From Silene latifolia (lineage: Eukaryota > Streptophyta > Magnoliopsida > Caryophyllales > Caryophyllaceae), in assembly GCF_048544455.1 (NCBI RefSeq), contig NC_133526.1, forward strand, positions 1,504,001-1,568,000: 64,000 nucleotides of DNA. The letters run 5' to 3'. The notes beneath the pieces are model-generated. The model saw nothing but the letters and a program-made list of their open reading frames with translations. It had not been told where the DNA came from and did no database searches. Below, piece by piece: positions 23,641 through 36,401 of this stretch. Position numbers and translations under genes: made by a program. Within the stretch, counting starts at the first letter, position 1, and every line of letters begins with the position of its first letter.

Positions 23641-23764
23641 TCCTATACTTCTTCCAAGAAAATGACATTTTGATTAAGATTGTCTCGACTAACTGATAAT
23701 TTAGTGAACTATCTTGGTCTGTAAGCTGCATACTATATTCTTGTTCCTCCTCCCTTCCTCGTAC

Positions 23765-24200
23765 CATAGTTGGTTATACCGTGCACAAAAGCGCGCGGTC
23801 CCCTAAGATATTTTAACCTTCAGTTTGTCTCATTGAAGACGATCACTATCCGTTACAAGCTAAAGACGGATAGTGGACCTCTCTCAAAATGCAAGTGGGT
23901 GGGCAAATGGGGGTATCCATTTCCCCCCATTTGCAATATCCATTTGCATTTTGTGAGAGGGGTACTATCCGTCCTCACCTTCTGACGGATAGTGTCTGTT
24001 TTCAATGATAATTTGTGTTTAACCTTTGACGTTTCATGTATGCTAACGTATTTTTATTTGGTTCGGTTGTCTATACATGTTGAGTGTCGCTCATAATGAA
24101 ACTCTTGTTGTTATATTGTTTTTATGGTTGAATTGATTGCAACCAAAATGACAATCCTTCGTGGATATTTCGTATTTAACTTTGCTAAGAGCATGAATAT
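23765..24200 (-). mobile_element. Internal second Helitron 3' end, decayed
   Basis: CATAGTTGGTTATACCGTGC and the GC-rich stretch after it mirror the terminus at 22415, but the final CTAG is CTATG on the minus strand and the hairpin is damaged. The following 400 bases repeat those after 22430 (GGTTCGGTTGTCTATACATG, AATGAAACTCTTGTTGTTAT, AACTTTGCTAAGAGCATGAA). So the 3' part of the Helitron family is present twice in a row. Confidence 0.6.
23844..23994. mobile_element. Foldback MITE with CACTATCCGT ends
   Basis: CACTATCCGTTA at the left and TGACGGATAGTG at the right are inverted repeats. Inner arms also pair (CCTCTCTCAAAATGCAA against TTGCATTTTGTGAGAGG). It sits within the second Helitron 3'-end copy and is absent from the first, so it inserted after that duplication. 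A relative lies at about 55618-55795. Confidence 0.6.
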
Positions 24201-24723
24201 GCGCCCAAATAAATATTCTTTAACACGGTTTTTAAGACACACGGATTTTCTTTAACACGATTTTTCAGAAAATTCTAAACAATTTCCTTCAAAACATAGG
24301 TTAATTTACATACACCGCCCAAATAAACTTGTTTTAGATACATAGTTTAGTACAAAACGTTGCTTCTCAATGAAAATGGACAATAAGTTTAGAATATTGT
24401 ATTTTTTAGGTCTTGTTTATTTATCAATGTTGATACATCTTAGCCTGAAACACCGCAAAATATATTCACTAATCAATACAAACGCTCTTTTTGGTTTTCT
24501 GAGAAGAAAGCTAATACAAATATGGAGTTACTAACATATGATTATACAACAGTCCAAGAGTTTGAAGCTGTTTTGGAGTGTCAATAAATGCTCCCACAAA
24601 TAATAAGATTAGACATCGCAAAATGATCACTTCCCTGTTTGTTCTCACAAAAAAAGAGATTACATGATTTATCTTTACAAAAACAAAAGATGGCCAGGTG
24701 AGTTCGCTCTAAAAGAAATATTA

Positions 24724-25242
24724 TCAGGGGCATTGACTGCAAGCAAGCCTTCGTTGCTGTTTCTTCTGGCATTGTAAATGGTAAGATTTGGCCTTGTCTC
24801 TCAACTCCTCAAACGTTGTCTTAGTTTCGACATCAAAACCTCCTGCAAACTGGAGAGCAAACATAGATCATAGTTATTAGCAGAGGTTTATTAGCTTAAC
24901 TGGTAAAGTCATTGAATAAAATCTGAAACCCTTGGCATAACAAAAAGTATTTGAAGAATTAGTTAACTTGCAAAATTTAGCAACATTGGCACATGGTAAA
25001 GTCATTAATCATAATTCAAGCCTATCAGCAGCGATAATTGCTCTTGTTCCATTTACAGTGAAAAGAATGTACCCTAGTTGGTAGTTCCGTTTTCATAGCG
25101 AGTTTACTAAATGTACCTGATGAACACTAAATGCGAAGCGAACTCCTTGAACGATTATTTCTTCTTCCTCCGGACCACCACCGACTACTGCTAATACTCT
25201 TTTCATGTACTTCATGCCTAGTTAAACTGATGCTAGCTTGAT
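24724..25242 (-). pseudogene. CHUP1-like gene fragment (two 3' exons) captured by the Helitron
   Basis: Exon 25117-25242 reads IKLASV, a stop, then LGMKYMKRVLAVVGGG and IIVQGVRFAFSVHQ. Exon 24724-24849 reads FAGGFDVETKTTFEELRDKA, then KSYHLQCQKKQQRRLACSQC and P-stop. Acceptors (TTTTACAG, CTCTCCAG) and the donor (CAG/GTACAT) are good, and both exons are 126 bases. This is the conserved C-terminal end of CHUP1-type proteins (in Arabidopsis a chloroplast-positioning, actin-related family; the short tail is closer to CHUP1-like relatives). Everything upstream of IKLASV is missing, and a stop replaces the glutamine usual after IKLASV. It is therefore a captured, non-functional fragment. Confidence 0.85.
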
Positions 25243-26192
25243 CTGTAAAAGATTTAAAGAACTCGCATTAATGCTAAACTGTATAGAATAATACACTGCA
25301 GACTTGCAGAGTCCACACAATTTTGGAGCTGGTAGTACCAATCATATAAATCATAATTGAGTGGGTCCGCAAACTGATCTACTTTCAATATGCTGGAACT
25401 CATATACAGTTTCAGCTATCAAACAGTCATGCGTACTTCATTTCTCCTCGCAGGTCAAGTTGAACAGAAGACCTCGAGACTATCTAAGGCAAATGGAGTA
25501 CAGTAACATGGTTTACCAACTTCAGGCGAAAATTTACGTCTAGCTCTCTCTGAACGTTTGACATCCTTCTAATCCCATAATAAAGGCTTGAATCGAATTT
25601 TAGGGACACTAAAACGACCTAACAACCTGAGCATGGTTCTAGCATGACCCACAACATTTTGTCTCTAACTAATACGGAGTCACTCGCACTATCTCCTACT
25701 CCCTTTTTATTCCAAAAAAATGGATCTAGGAACTTTCAAGAGCTTGGTTTCTTCAGTAAATGAATTACATGTTTTTCCTGAGTTGGGGAGAAACTTTAGG
25801 TCGAACTATGTCATCTAACATTCCGCAACCCAGATTCAACCCAACGCAACTTATATAAAAACTAAACTACCAGACAAACTGAACATGGCCTTACCAATGA
25901 CCCATTTCTTCCATCCTAATAATTTTATATCTTAGTATCTTCCGGTCTCCTTTCTTTTGAGTTCCACACATCCGGAACTAAGAACTTTCTAGATCTTGGT
26001 ATCACACTTAAGGAAGGATCCTTTAATTGTGTCTTTCAAGGAGTATGGGAATTCATTAAAGGTCAACCCACCCAAGAAGAATCCGATACTCTTAGTCTTT
26101 ACTCAGTGTTGTAAAAACTATGAAGTAGAAAATAGACTACTCGTACAATATTCAAATGTAGAACGCAGGAAGAAAGTTTATTGGTCAATTAC

Positions 26193-27265
26193 CCCAAGAA
26201 GATAGTCCAGCGTATTGATTTGCAGGGGCTCAATGGAGGGGTCACTTAATGGTAAGAAAGTAGCATTAATCTCATCCAGATTCAGAAGTGATCCAGTTCT
26301 ACAGAATTTGCAAAATGTTGCGGCTTCGACATATTCTTGCACCTGCAAAGAACAGCAATTAGTTATGCTTACAACCCCTTTCCACAAGACCAACAAAATT
26401 ATATGGGACGCTAAAGTTTTACCATATAATCATGGTCAGACTAAGTCTTCCAACACGAGTCAAGCAAGGGAAGAAATATGACATGAGGTTGAAGTTGAAA
26501 AAATAATGTCGTTGAAACCCCGCTTCTATCATGAAACCCCACATAGCCAAAAGACTCACTGTGGATACCCACCCGCATCTTACCTCTTAAATGATATGGT
26601 TAACTGACATGACTTTTCTAAATTATGAGAAGAACAATGACTTAGTACCTACCCCAAGAGAGTATGCACGTCTCAGTTTCCAGAAGTCAGACCCATTCAG
26701 TTCTTTCAGAAGTCGAGATACATGTTGATCCCTCATAGCTTGTAAATCTTTCTCAGCCTTTTCTAGTACGGCGTCTTTATTTTGCTTCCCAATTCTGTCA
26801 TTATTAAGAAAACATATATTACCAACCAATGCAAGTCTCTTAACTACATAGAACAAACAAATACCAGAATAGAGCAAGATACATATGCAACAACAAATGG
26901 AGTATCTAGACTTTGGTTCTTGAATAATGTTCATCCGTTCATATAACCAAATCTCCCTTGAGTCCCACCAACCAGGCAACCAGTATTAATTACATATTTG
27001 ACAAGCAACACTTCGAATAGTATCAAAACCCACACACCCAAGTACCCAGGCATTCATATAATTGTCAGAAATAAGTTTTCACACAAACTACTCAGAAAAG
27101 ATGGAATAACTCAAAGGCAATAAATCAAATGTAAAACGAGATTCTTTTTAGTCTTTACCATTACAGTTGTCTATATTGCACTTACCGGTGCACCTGAAAA
27201 ATGACTTTTTTGCTATTCATTGTGATATCACGACTTGTTTTGACCACTCTCTCCCTCTTATCATT
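26193..27265 (-). pseudogene. Translin-associated factor X (TRAX) fragment, three exons, captured by the Helitron
   Basis: Three exons on the minus strand with correct borders and phases: 27186-27265 (NDKRERVVKTSRDITMNSKK, VIFQVHR), 26653-26794 (IGKQNKDAVLEKAEKDLQAM, ELNGSDFWKLRRAYSLG) and 26193-26342 (VQEYVEAATFCKFCRTGSLL, PLQINTLDYLLG). They match the middle of plant TRAX, which with translin forms an RNA/DNA-binding ribonuclease complex. No stop or frameshift is visible. The N-terminal exon and everything after DYLLG (normally ADLTGELMR...) are absent within the 950 bases before the CHUP1-like exons. The last TRAX exon ends on a codon boundary, so splicing into the CHUP1-like exon would be in frame and would stop after six codons. 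A functional TRAX gene is excluded by the missing 3' half. Confidence 0.9.
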
Positions 27266-27947
27266 CTGCAAGGCAAATATTATAGATGAAAACGGAACAC
27301 TTAAACTCAGTTATAAACAATGTTGTATCAGTCAAAAACATCATAGTTCGAAAAGATAAAATAGATTGATCTAGCACATTAAGTGAAGGAACCTAAACAA
27401 TCTTCATAATTCTTAAACAGAGAAGGAAAAAAAAAATTGGAGTGGCTAAACTTCTCTGTTACTTAACAAACAACACAAAGATTAGCATAATAATTAAGAG
27501 TATTCGCAAAATAGACATGCAAATACACGTAGAGAGAGGAGAATGCGGATATTTTGGTCTTGTTCCAGTACCCAATAAATGGTGTTAGAGGTGGTCCATA
27601 AATATGCCATCAAAGCCTGATCTTAGCATCTGAATATGCCATCATGATTCATGGCATGGTTTCATTATTTGAGCCATAAGTGTGACTAATACCACTGCAA
27701 TAAACTTTAAAACCTCTACAAATATGTAGTGGATTTTATATCATGACCAAATCCGGGATCTCCAACAAGGCTACCACAGTTGTTGGTGCTCAGAGTATTC
27801 AATTACTCGCACTTTTCTGATGAGCTTAGACTATTAAAATAAGATGAAGACAGAAAAAATATTAGACTGCCAATTAACTTCTTATCAAGAAAAGAAAGCA
27901 CCCAATGCAATACACGAGGTAACTATGGAGTAACTCACCTCCTGTTC

Positions 27948-28005
27948 CAGTCGTTCTTTCAAATTTTTGAGATCTTCTGCTGATATTCCACGCAAACTGA
28001 ATTTG
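27948..28005 (-). other. Unidentified 58-base exon upstream of the TRAX pieces
   Basis: Acceptor CAAATTCAG, open frame LRGISAEDLKNLKERLEQE, donor GTGAGTTAC. The peptide is helical and charged. It resembles part of a MADS K-domain, but it is too short to call, and it does not match the TRAX N-terminus I remember. It may be a third captured gene. A possible noncoding first exon with a GTATAC donor ends at about 29099. Confidence 0.4.
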
Positions 28006-28237
28006 AGACATTATATCATGATGAATTGGAATCACTTGATGGATAAGAAATTGGATGGATAACAGTCAACTATAACTTAAATCACATATCTAGCAATGGC
28101 AAATCGTCACATATTGACTACAGCATATACATTGAGGTGAAACTTTCAACCATATTATGAACAAATAAATCTCAAATAAACCTCAAACTTTCTCAAAATT
28201 AATAATAGTTAACTTATCTCAATAGCCTAAAGCTTAT

Positions 28238-28412
28238 ACACCCTCCGCCTCAATCATTTATTTAGACGGACTTCAAACGTAAACAAATGATTGGGAAGGA
28301 GAGAATAATAGTCTAGTTATCTCAATAACCAGAAGCTTATACTCCCTCCATCTCAATTGCTTGTTTACACAGACTAATAAAAACGTAAACAAATGATTGG
28401 GAAGGAGGGAGT
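28238..28412. mobile_element. Two small Stowaway-like MITEs
   Basis: ACCCTCCGCCTCAATCATTT to AATGATTGGGAAGGAGAGAA (about 28240-28307) and CTCCCTCCATCTCAATTGCT to AATGATTGGGAAGGAGGGAG (about 28342-28410). Each is about 70 bases with inverted CTCCCTCC ends. They stand close together in the Helitron's intron-like DNA. Confidence 0.55.
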
Positions 28413-29661
28413 TATAGTCTAGTTATCTCAATACCCAAAAGCTGATAATCCCTCCGTCTAAAAAAAGTTGCTTAATATACCATGAACAAAGAAGATAATG
28501 GGTGGGAATTGAGTTCTTGAACAAGACAGAGCTGTTGTAAGAGCCAAGAGGAATCTCCAAACTTTTCCTGTCTGAATTTCATAGCCCTCAACCCTAACAG
28601 CAATCACAAATCCAAGTTAAAACCCCTAATATTAAATCAAAATAACTTAATAGAGGGCAACTAAAATCAAACAATCAGCACCTTATTTTATAGAGTATAA
28701 TACCTACCGTCTGATGCTTCTCGTAGCTTTCTTTCCTATCTACCTACCGTCAGTTAGTCAGTACCACCAAATGGCAGACCAAATTAAATTAACACACTAA
28801 AAAGAAGAAACAAAAACAGAAACCTACCATACAAGCAGCGAAATCAATGTAAATCGGTGATTGTAATTGCATATTTGGAATCAAAAGAGTGGCGAAATAA
28901 GATCATATTTTTTGGGAAAAAGCAAAGTATACCCATATCAAGAAACCGCAGATAATGATCAAGTAAACAGTTTTGGGAAAAGGCAAAGTATACCCACATC
29001 ACAAAACCGCAGATAATCATCAATCACCAACAACCGTATGAAAACAAAGATCATTCACATCACAAATTTATTAAAAAATATGAGAAATGAGTATACCTGA
29101 AGGAGAATGGTTAGGCGGAGATAAGAAATGAGTAAAAGGGGAAAGGAGTGATGGGGAGGAAAAGACGGAGAATGAGTGGTGGTAAGAAGGGAACGTTGGA
29201 GGAAGTGGAAAATAAAATAGGCCCAAAAGGAAGTAATGTGAGTATTGGACTGAAACCGAGATTTTTTATGAAAGAATTGAGCCCAGTATACAGACCCGCC
29301 TACCCAAGACCCAAACCCGCGCAGATAGGCCCAGACCCGCCCGCCAAGAGTTCAACTATTCATTGTGGCATCTAGTATGCATTAGAAATTTACTATTCAT
29401 TTGTCTAACCAATGCAGCATTCCGAAAAACAAGGCCCAATCAAACCAAAGCACGGAGTCCAGCCCAGAAAAGTGGAACTATTCATCATTGGAGTTACTAT
29501 TCATCAGTGAATAGTAACATGAGGCATAGACATTTAGTATAAGGTGAAAGATTAATGAAATGGGAGAATTATCTCAAATCTCAATATCCTGCGGCTAACC
29601 CATTCAACATCACAGTAGGCTCGGAGAGAAGGAGACTAGGGTTGTTGTCGAATTGTGACAA

Positions 29662-32409
29662 TGTAACACCCCGGTTTATAAAAGAAGTCCTCGTCAAGAC
29701 ATTCTCTAATAAAACGGACTGTTACCATCTCGGTTTCCCGAGGTAGTGAATAACAAATTAAACTCCAAGGCAATTATATAGTATTTTAACTTAATTATTA
29801 CAAACCTTTCTTCAACTCGATTACAAGAACTGACATAAATAAAAGTGAAAGTCTTCTAGGTGATGATCTAGCCACTAAGTCGTCGATCCAATGTCTCACG
29901 CCCATCAAGCTCCCGTCCCTATCTCTTAAACTCCGTCAAGTCCGCTCCCCATAAACGGATCATCACAAAAAAGTTCACGAATACACAGGGTCAACCACGA
30001 GGTTGAGTAGGGAAAACATAATAAGTACGACAACAAACTACATAACTCCATTTCCAATTCCACATACTCCACCTCTCCATATCACGGACCCAATAACTTC
30101 CACACCATATCAATAACTTCCACACCGTATCAATAACTTCCACACCATATCAATAACTTCCACACCATGTCACAGGACCACGAATATCACAGCACTGAAT
30201 ATCACAGACCACAATATCACAGACCAAATATCACAAACAATATCACAAATTTCCCACTAATAACCTCCACACCGTCTCATATCACCACATGATAGGATAT
30301 GCATAACATAACAAAATTAATCAACATTATGAATAATGTCACATGCCGTTACGAAATGAAATATAAACCAAGTCTCCTTATTCCCCGTCTCCAATGCATA
30401 TGAACGCCCAAGAGATTTAATGCAATGCAATATGTAAATAAGTCACTGAACTGATAAATCATAAAGTCATGCCAGTTACTCGATGTTGTGATATCTTACT
30501 CAATACGATCAAATCCGTCAATCACCTTTCCCAATATAAATGATAATACAAATCAACCACCACGAATTCAGCCAACACCATTCAACAATAACGATAATAA
30601 GACAAGTGTAGTTCCCCTACCTCAAGTGCCAGCAATTCCGATTAAGCAGTTAAGCCGTCCAGAAATAAAGCAATGAATTGGATTATCGATCCATCACGAA
30701 CCCGCCACCTAAAAACAGTTATAATATTTATAATTACCGACTACTAAATATAGAGATCTCTCAATTAGAAGTCTTCCCGAAATACAATCCCGACACCAAC
30801 CTATGCCCGGCTGATAATTAAAGTAACCCAATTAGTATTCGACTCAACTTCCCAAAATAGACAATTATTAAAGTATAATTTCTTAAAATGGAAACTTCCC
30901 AAAATAGTAACTTTTCCATTAATCCGTCTTTAATTAATTAATTATTATTAATTATTATTTTATTTCAAATAACTCGGGACTAAACCAAATGATAATTAGA
31001 GGATTTAAACGAATTGTGCGATTTAATAAAACCCGAATCAATCATTGAACAACTTAAACAATCCCGTCTCAAAACCCATCTTTAATTAATTTAATATCTC
31101 GGGAATTACATTAACTTAATTATTTAAATGGCTCGGGAATTAAATTAAGTAACCGATATGATAATTAAAAGGTTAAACGGATTATTCGGTTAAGAGAATC
31201 CCGAATTAATTAATGAACATCTCGCAACCCGTCTTAACCCGTCTTTAATTACTTTAATTAAATAACTCGGAATTTAATTAATTAATTAAACATGTGTCCC
31301 ATTATCAAAATATACGATTAACTATCACGAAACCCGATTCAAACTAAAAACAACTCGAATAACCCGATTAAACACGACCCACAACTTCGCTCTCGCTCAC
31401 ACTATTCACCTGCCGCCTAAACCACCGCGACCACCACCAGTCGTGGTCCCCACTCTGCCCCAGCCACCAACGGCCACCCCCACTGGGGTCGACTGCCGCC
31501 GGCGAGGTGAACCACGGCCGTCATTTGGCCTGGTTCACCACCACGCATCCCCTAAACCTCCTGTTTTCCCTTTCACCACCACCGCAACAAATAACCATCC
31601 CCCTGCCCAACAACCATGAACCTGCTCGCCACCAACCCGCGAACACAGGCAACCCATCACCACCCTGTCGACCTCCCCCTGGTCGACGGTGGCACCACCT
31701 CACAGCTAGCCATCTAAACTTACCTGAAAGCCCGTATATAGACCCGTTTGTCTACCCTTGTCAATGACGCCTTTCACGGCCACCCTTACCACCCAATACC
31801 ACCCTAACCACCACCAATGTTCTCGCCATTCACCACACTACTCCCCTACCCTGCCAACCACCACTAACAGTACCTCTATATTACACGAAACAACAATAAA
31901 AACCCGACATAAAAACGAAAACAGAGGAGGGAGGTGGAGTCCTTACCTTTCCGTCATCACCACCGCCCCTGCAGCCACCTAGGAATGTCGACAACCACCC
32001 ATAGCTCCTCCTTGCAGCACTGTCAACCACCAGCTCACATTATCTCTCTCTCTTTCTGCGTGAGGCTTGGATTTGAGCTGAAGAAAGGAGGCGGGTTGAG
32101 GGAGGCGGATGAGAGAGATTAGAGTGTGTTAGGTTTAGGTTTAGGGTTAGTGTTAGGGTTAAGTATGATTAGGGTTAATTAGGTTAACGGGCTTAGGGTT
32201 TAATTGGGCCGAGTTGTGTTATTGGGCCAGCTCACATGTGTCAGCTCTTAATCGTATTCCATATAAAACCGTCTCAATTACTTGCGATAGTTTAATGTAA
32301 TTACCGACTCAATTATTTTCCGACATAATTGTGATATAAAATGTATAATAATTGATATAAAATAATATCCGTTTAATTAATTATATTATATAAAATACGG
32401 GGTATTACA
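29662..32409 (-). repeat. 3' LTR of the LARD-like element
   Basis: It contains a four-fold short tandem repeat (CAATAACTTCCACACCATAT, about 30107-30175), a CCACC-rich stretch (31380-31990) and a telomere-like patch (TTTAGGG/TTAGGG variants, about 32128-32200). Short frames inside it recur in the other LTR and are not genes. Confidence 0.92.
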
Positions 32410-35400
32410 GTCTTCCCCCCTTAAAATGAACTTCGTCCCGAAGTTCGCTCCCATACTCAAACCACGGAAAGTATTGTATATCGTACTTACGGATGTCACG
32501 CATTTCTAACACGGTTAACACACACTTTTGACACATCAATTAACCATAATAATTACGAAATGTTACATTCTGCCCTCCTAAAAATAAACTTCGTCCCGAA
32601 GTTTAACTCATCACTACTTAACCAACTAATTAAAATTAATAACTACCTGAGAACACAATTGTATAACAACTAAATAATCACCTGAGAACACCGTCATCTT
32701 TTCATCTCAATTCCGATCTCGAACTCAACATAAACTCATTAACCATGGTCGCACTGGACCGAAAACATAACTCCCGTAATCATCACTCGGCTCATAGGCC
32801 ACTCATAACTCATTACCAGCAGTTTATTCACTCTCCTTTTTCACATCAACCAACTAACCGAAGTAGGAACAAAGCATATAGAACTCATTTGCATAGGTAC
32901 CCCACAACTAAACATCAACTTGATCAACTATAATCTACGAACAAGTGCAAATTAAGCATCAAGATTTTACAATCCTACCCAACTAAAAGCATGGTTACGT
33001 CCCCGTAACCTTCATTATTATAACAACGTCCTCACATTACTGTTACCAACTTAAAAATGATAAAAGGTTCTCTACTTTCGCTTAAGTTAACTAGTCCTTA
33101 CCAAGGACAATCTATATGCAAGCTCTCTCAAGGAATCTACCGTTACCCGTACAAATCATTAGTAATCATTCATCTCACCAATTCTTGTAATCTCCTACTT
33201 TAGAAACCCCGGGGAATCCATCAACATGCGAAAAGAATTATGGTCAACACTTTGATAACTCGATTTATTAAAGATTATATCCTAATAGGTCCAATCTGAC
33301 TTTCCTTTGCTTAATTGTACGGATTTAGGTCAAGACACAGAATCACCAATAGAAATGAAGACAACCAGTTTCGCAGTACTTATCGTGCCAGAAATATTTC
33401 CAATTCTTATAACAAAAGGGTTTAGGAATTATTCACGAATGACGAATGCACCTTGATTGACAAATTCTACAAACATATTGGTCGAGTCAAACAAGCGAGT
33501 AAACCTCGATATTGGGAAGTTAACATACAAGACTATCATGCATAAAATTTCGTTATTGGTATTAAATATGTTTAACTGCACCCAACACAATGACATACAA
33601 GGTTAATGTATTTATCGACACCAATTTTTTTACCATTATTCGTTATCTGTCATGCTAATATCAACTTACCATGTTAACACGTAACTCATTTAAATCACCA
33701 AATCACATCTCCCGTTTCGACATTCGTAACCAACCACAATCCACCAATTCGCTACATGGACGAACAACATGACTAACTTGACCCACCACTTGTGACTCCG
33801 TTCTAATTCCATTACTCCAGACTTAGCAACGATCATGAAACCATTCGACCAGACACTTGCTGGAAGTCTCTTTCCGAATTTATACTTACATGACAAAGTT
33901 TAACTTCATTTTCAAAACCCTTACCTTCATATTGGACGGTGATCAAATTCTTAATATACTTCGTATAACATAGCCGTCTATAGAATTCCTTTACAACTTA
34001 CTACGAGACTCAAACTCAGGTAGCTTAATTCAATTCCTTCCAACAAAACAAGCTTGGGCGTCGACTCATATATTACAATCTTACAGATTCAAACTTATTC
34101 ATTTCAAATCCTATCTTTACTAATGAACGACTATTACCTCAATCATCAGGATTTTAGTTGCACTTCTTTACTCAGTTATATTCACGACTCAATTAAGCGT
34201 AACTATAACAACTATCATTTAAACCAATGTGTGTCATGTGAATCATAAAAGGGTTATCCCATTATAGTATTGCCAACATAGTTATCATGAACAATCTTTA
34301 TTAGAATATAATTAATAGTGATGACTCAAGAATCTAGATATACCAATTGTCGTATTATATCAACAATTTCCTTTATATCATACTCCTACAATTGCAAGAA
34401 TCTCTTTAGCATTTTATGACGATCTTTTTCAATACGAAATAACACACTGTTTATTATCGCGTCACAAGTTTAGGTTCAATTGAAATCATTTATTGCGATG
34501 AAGATAATAATTATAACTATGGGCGCACAACTCATATGAAAGACTTTAGAACTCAGATGACACTCTACACGTGTGATCATTTAGACACAATCATTACTAC
34601 CATCCCTGTGTAAACTTTTACACATAATTATTGTAATTATTCATGTGAGTATATTAGCATCATTAAATTACTTTTAATACCATCAATTTTACCAAATTAT
34701 TTTAATATCATCAACTTTACCAAGATATGACAACATAGTTTTATATTTATATGTATCCGACCACCCTGCAATTATGGTGAGCACTCAGAGGTATCACCAC
34801 GTGTCAAATGTATATTAATATGTGTAAACAACTGGACTCGTATAAACATTTCACCCTCGATTAAGAATCAATTTGAACTATTCAATTTCACTCATACTAT
34901 CTTGCCAATAATATTATCAATTTGGTTTTAATTTTATCACTGGTTGAGATACATAACTACTGAACCTGTCTGCTACTATCATCATATAAGGACATTATAA
35001 ATTCATATTATTAAAGCTCGTGGGTTCATCAAACACTGTATGAAGACCCAACCTAGAACACACATTTTACAAGTCATGTTTCACGTCGTAACTTCAAGAT
35101 CGTGAATAAATAACCGTTCGATTAAACTTGATTCATATTACTTTTACAAAACGCGGAGAGTTAAAATCACAGGGAAGAGGGTTAGGTTCAAAGCACAAGA
35201 ATACCATTTTTAAAGAATTTTACAACTCAGTTGGTCCAACCAAACATGTGACAGCTATTGGTCCAAAACTTGGGTCAGTTTGCAAAACTTATTGTTTAAT
35301 ATTAAGACATCAAGATTTTTCGTGGTTTATCAATTTGAAAACACATGCGACTCTTTTGATCGGTGGAGTTGAAATTATGCAAATTATTAATACAATTTAA

Positions 35401-36401
35401 ATGAGGATTTTATAAATCGTTGGTCAAACATCACCGCACGGGAACTTCCTAACCCCATCTTACTAAAATCTTTATTTCTCCTAATCCGTATATCATATAA
35501 GCATGAAACCAACGTCAAACGATCACTAACTCACGAGGCTGTTTCCCATAAAATTTTCATCGATAGGCTACAACATAAAAGAAATGGTAGGAAGGTCAAT
35601 TAGAGAATAACATCAACCAAAACAAGTTTTATCACTAAGTTTTTCATTTACTATGTTCCAACTCTTACAACCACACTATTGTTACTAACCCATACCAAAT
35701 TAGGTCTCACACTGTACTTACGTAAACATATACCCCATAGAACCCCTTCGCCTCTCGATCTACTCATTACATCTACATTACGGTTGCTATGACTAAAAAC
35801 AGGCAATTCAACAGCGTTTCTTATTACTATCACATTATTATACTAGCATGGCTTGGGATCACATAACCGCATATTACTAGACATATTGGTACTATCAGCA
35901 CATCATTCAACATCCACCTAGGTAATTATCATCGACTTGCAATTATTTTCATGCTCACGACTAGCAGAACACTTCATTGATTATTATCCTGAACTCGAAA
36001 ATTTATTTCTCATTTCCCAACATTATATGATCACGTCATCATTCATACAAAATACTTACCGTAGCGTTGTCCTGCGGAATAGTTAGAATATATATGGGTT
36101 TCAAAGTTTATATCAACTCGATTATGCAATAATCAACGCATCAATCAATTAACACTTAGGCAACGGTATAGGCATTTCAGGTTCAACCTTAGGCAACTTT
36201 TCTACCCTTTCTCTCATATACCCTCAGGGCTTTCCGAGTCAAACTGAGAGGGCCACTGGTTCGGTGTGAGGGGGCCCCTAACTCAAACCTTACCTCGGTG
36301 TGCTCCTAACGCTTCTATCCCTGTTCATTTTATTTAGACACATCCTAGGTTCATTGGGCTCATTGGTTTAGGCCTGAGGATCGTTCGCTCTGATACCACT
36401 T
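32410..36401. other. Interior of the LARD-like element, no gene
   Basis: AT-rich, with no frame above about 90 residues. The left edge holds the polypurine tract and CTTCGTCCCGAAGTTCG. A second version of that edge (CTTCGTCCCGAAGTTT after TGCCCTCC) lies at 32573-32602, about 160 bases further in, suggesting a duplicated or template-switched 3' end. The right edge is GC-richer leader DNA (about 36170-36400). Confidence 0.7.

Larger units (their letters stand above)
22415..29551 (-). mobile_element. Non-autonomous Helitron with captured exons of two host genes
   Basis: On the minus strand the 5' end reads host CATTAA then TCTTTCACCTTATACTAAAT. The 3' end reads hairpin GGCGCGCATCGCGCGCC, GTGCAACCAACTAG, then host TATAG. 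That is TC...hairpin...CTAG inserted between A and T without target duplication, as Helitrons do. The paralogous empty site at about 55080-55140 joins the same flanks directly (CATTTCATTAATAGG on the minus strand), which fixes both ends. Length is 7137 bases and no Rep/helicase frame was found. Cargo on the same strand: TRAX exons (26193-27265), CHUP1-like exons (24724-25242) and an unidentified exon (27948-28005). Near the 5' end are ACTATTCAT-type palindromes. A second, decayed 3' end lies inside at 23765. Confidence 0.87.

Noticed and set aside
23110-23665. Two long overlapping frames of 137 and 170 residues
   Set aside because: They exist because the tract is almost pure C and T, so stops are rare. 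Composition is Ser/Leu/Pro/Phe only.
24724-29130. A single functional TRAX gene on the minus strand
   Set aside because: The N-terminal exon and all exons after DYLLG are missing, the next exons belong to a CHUP1-like gene with a stop, and Helitron ends enclose the whole.
30488-32122. Pro/His-rich frames that occur twice (also 37227-38862)
   Set aside because: They are in the LTRs of the LARD-like element and come from CCACC-rich DNA.
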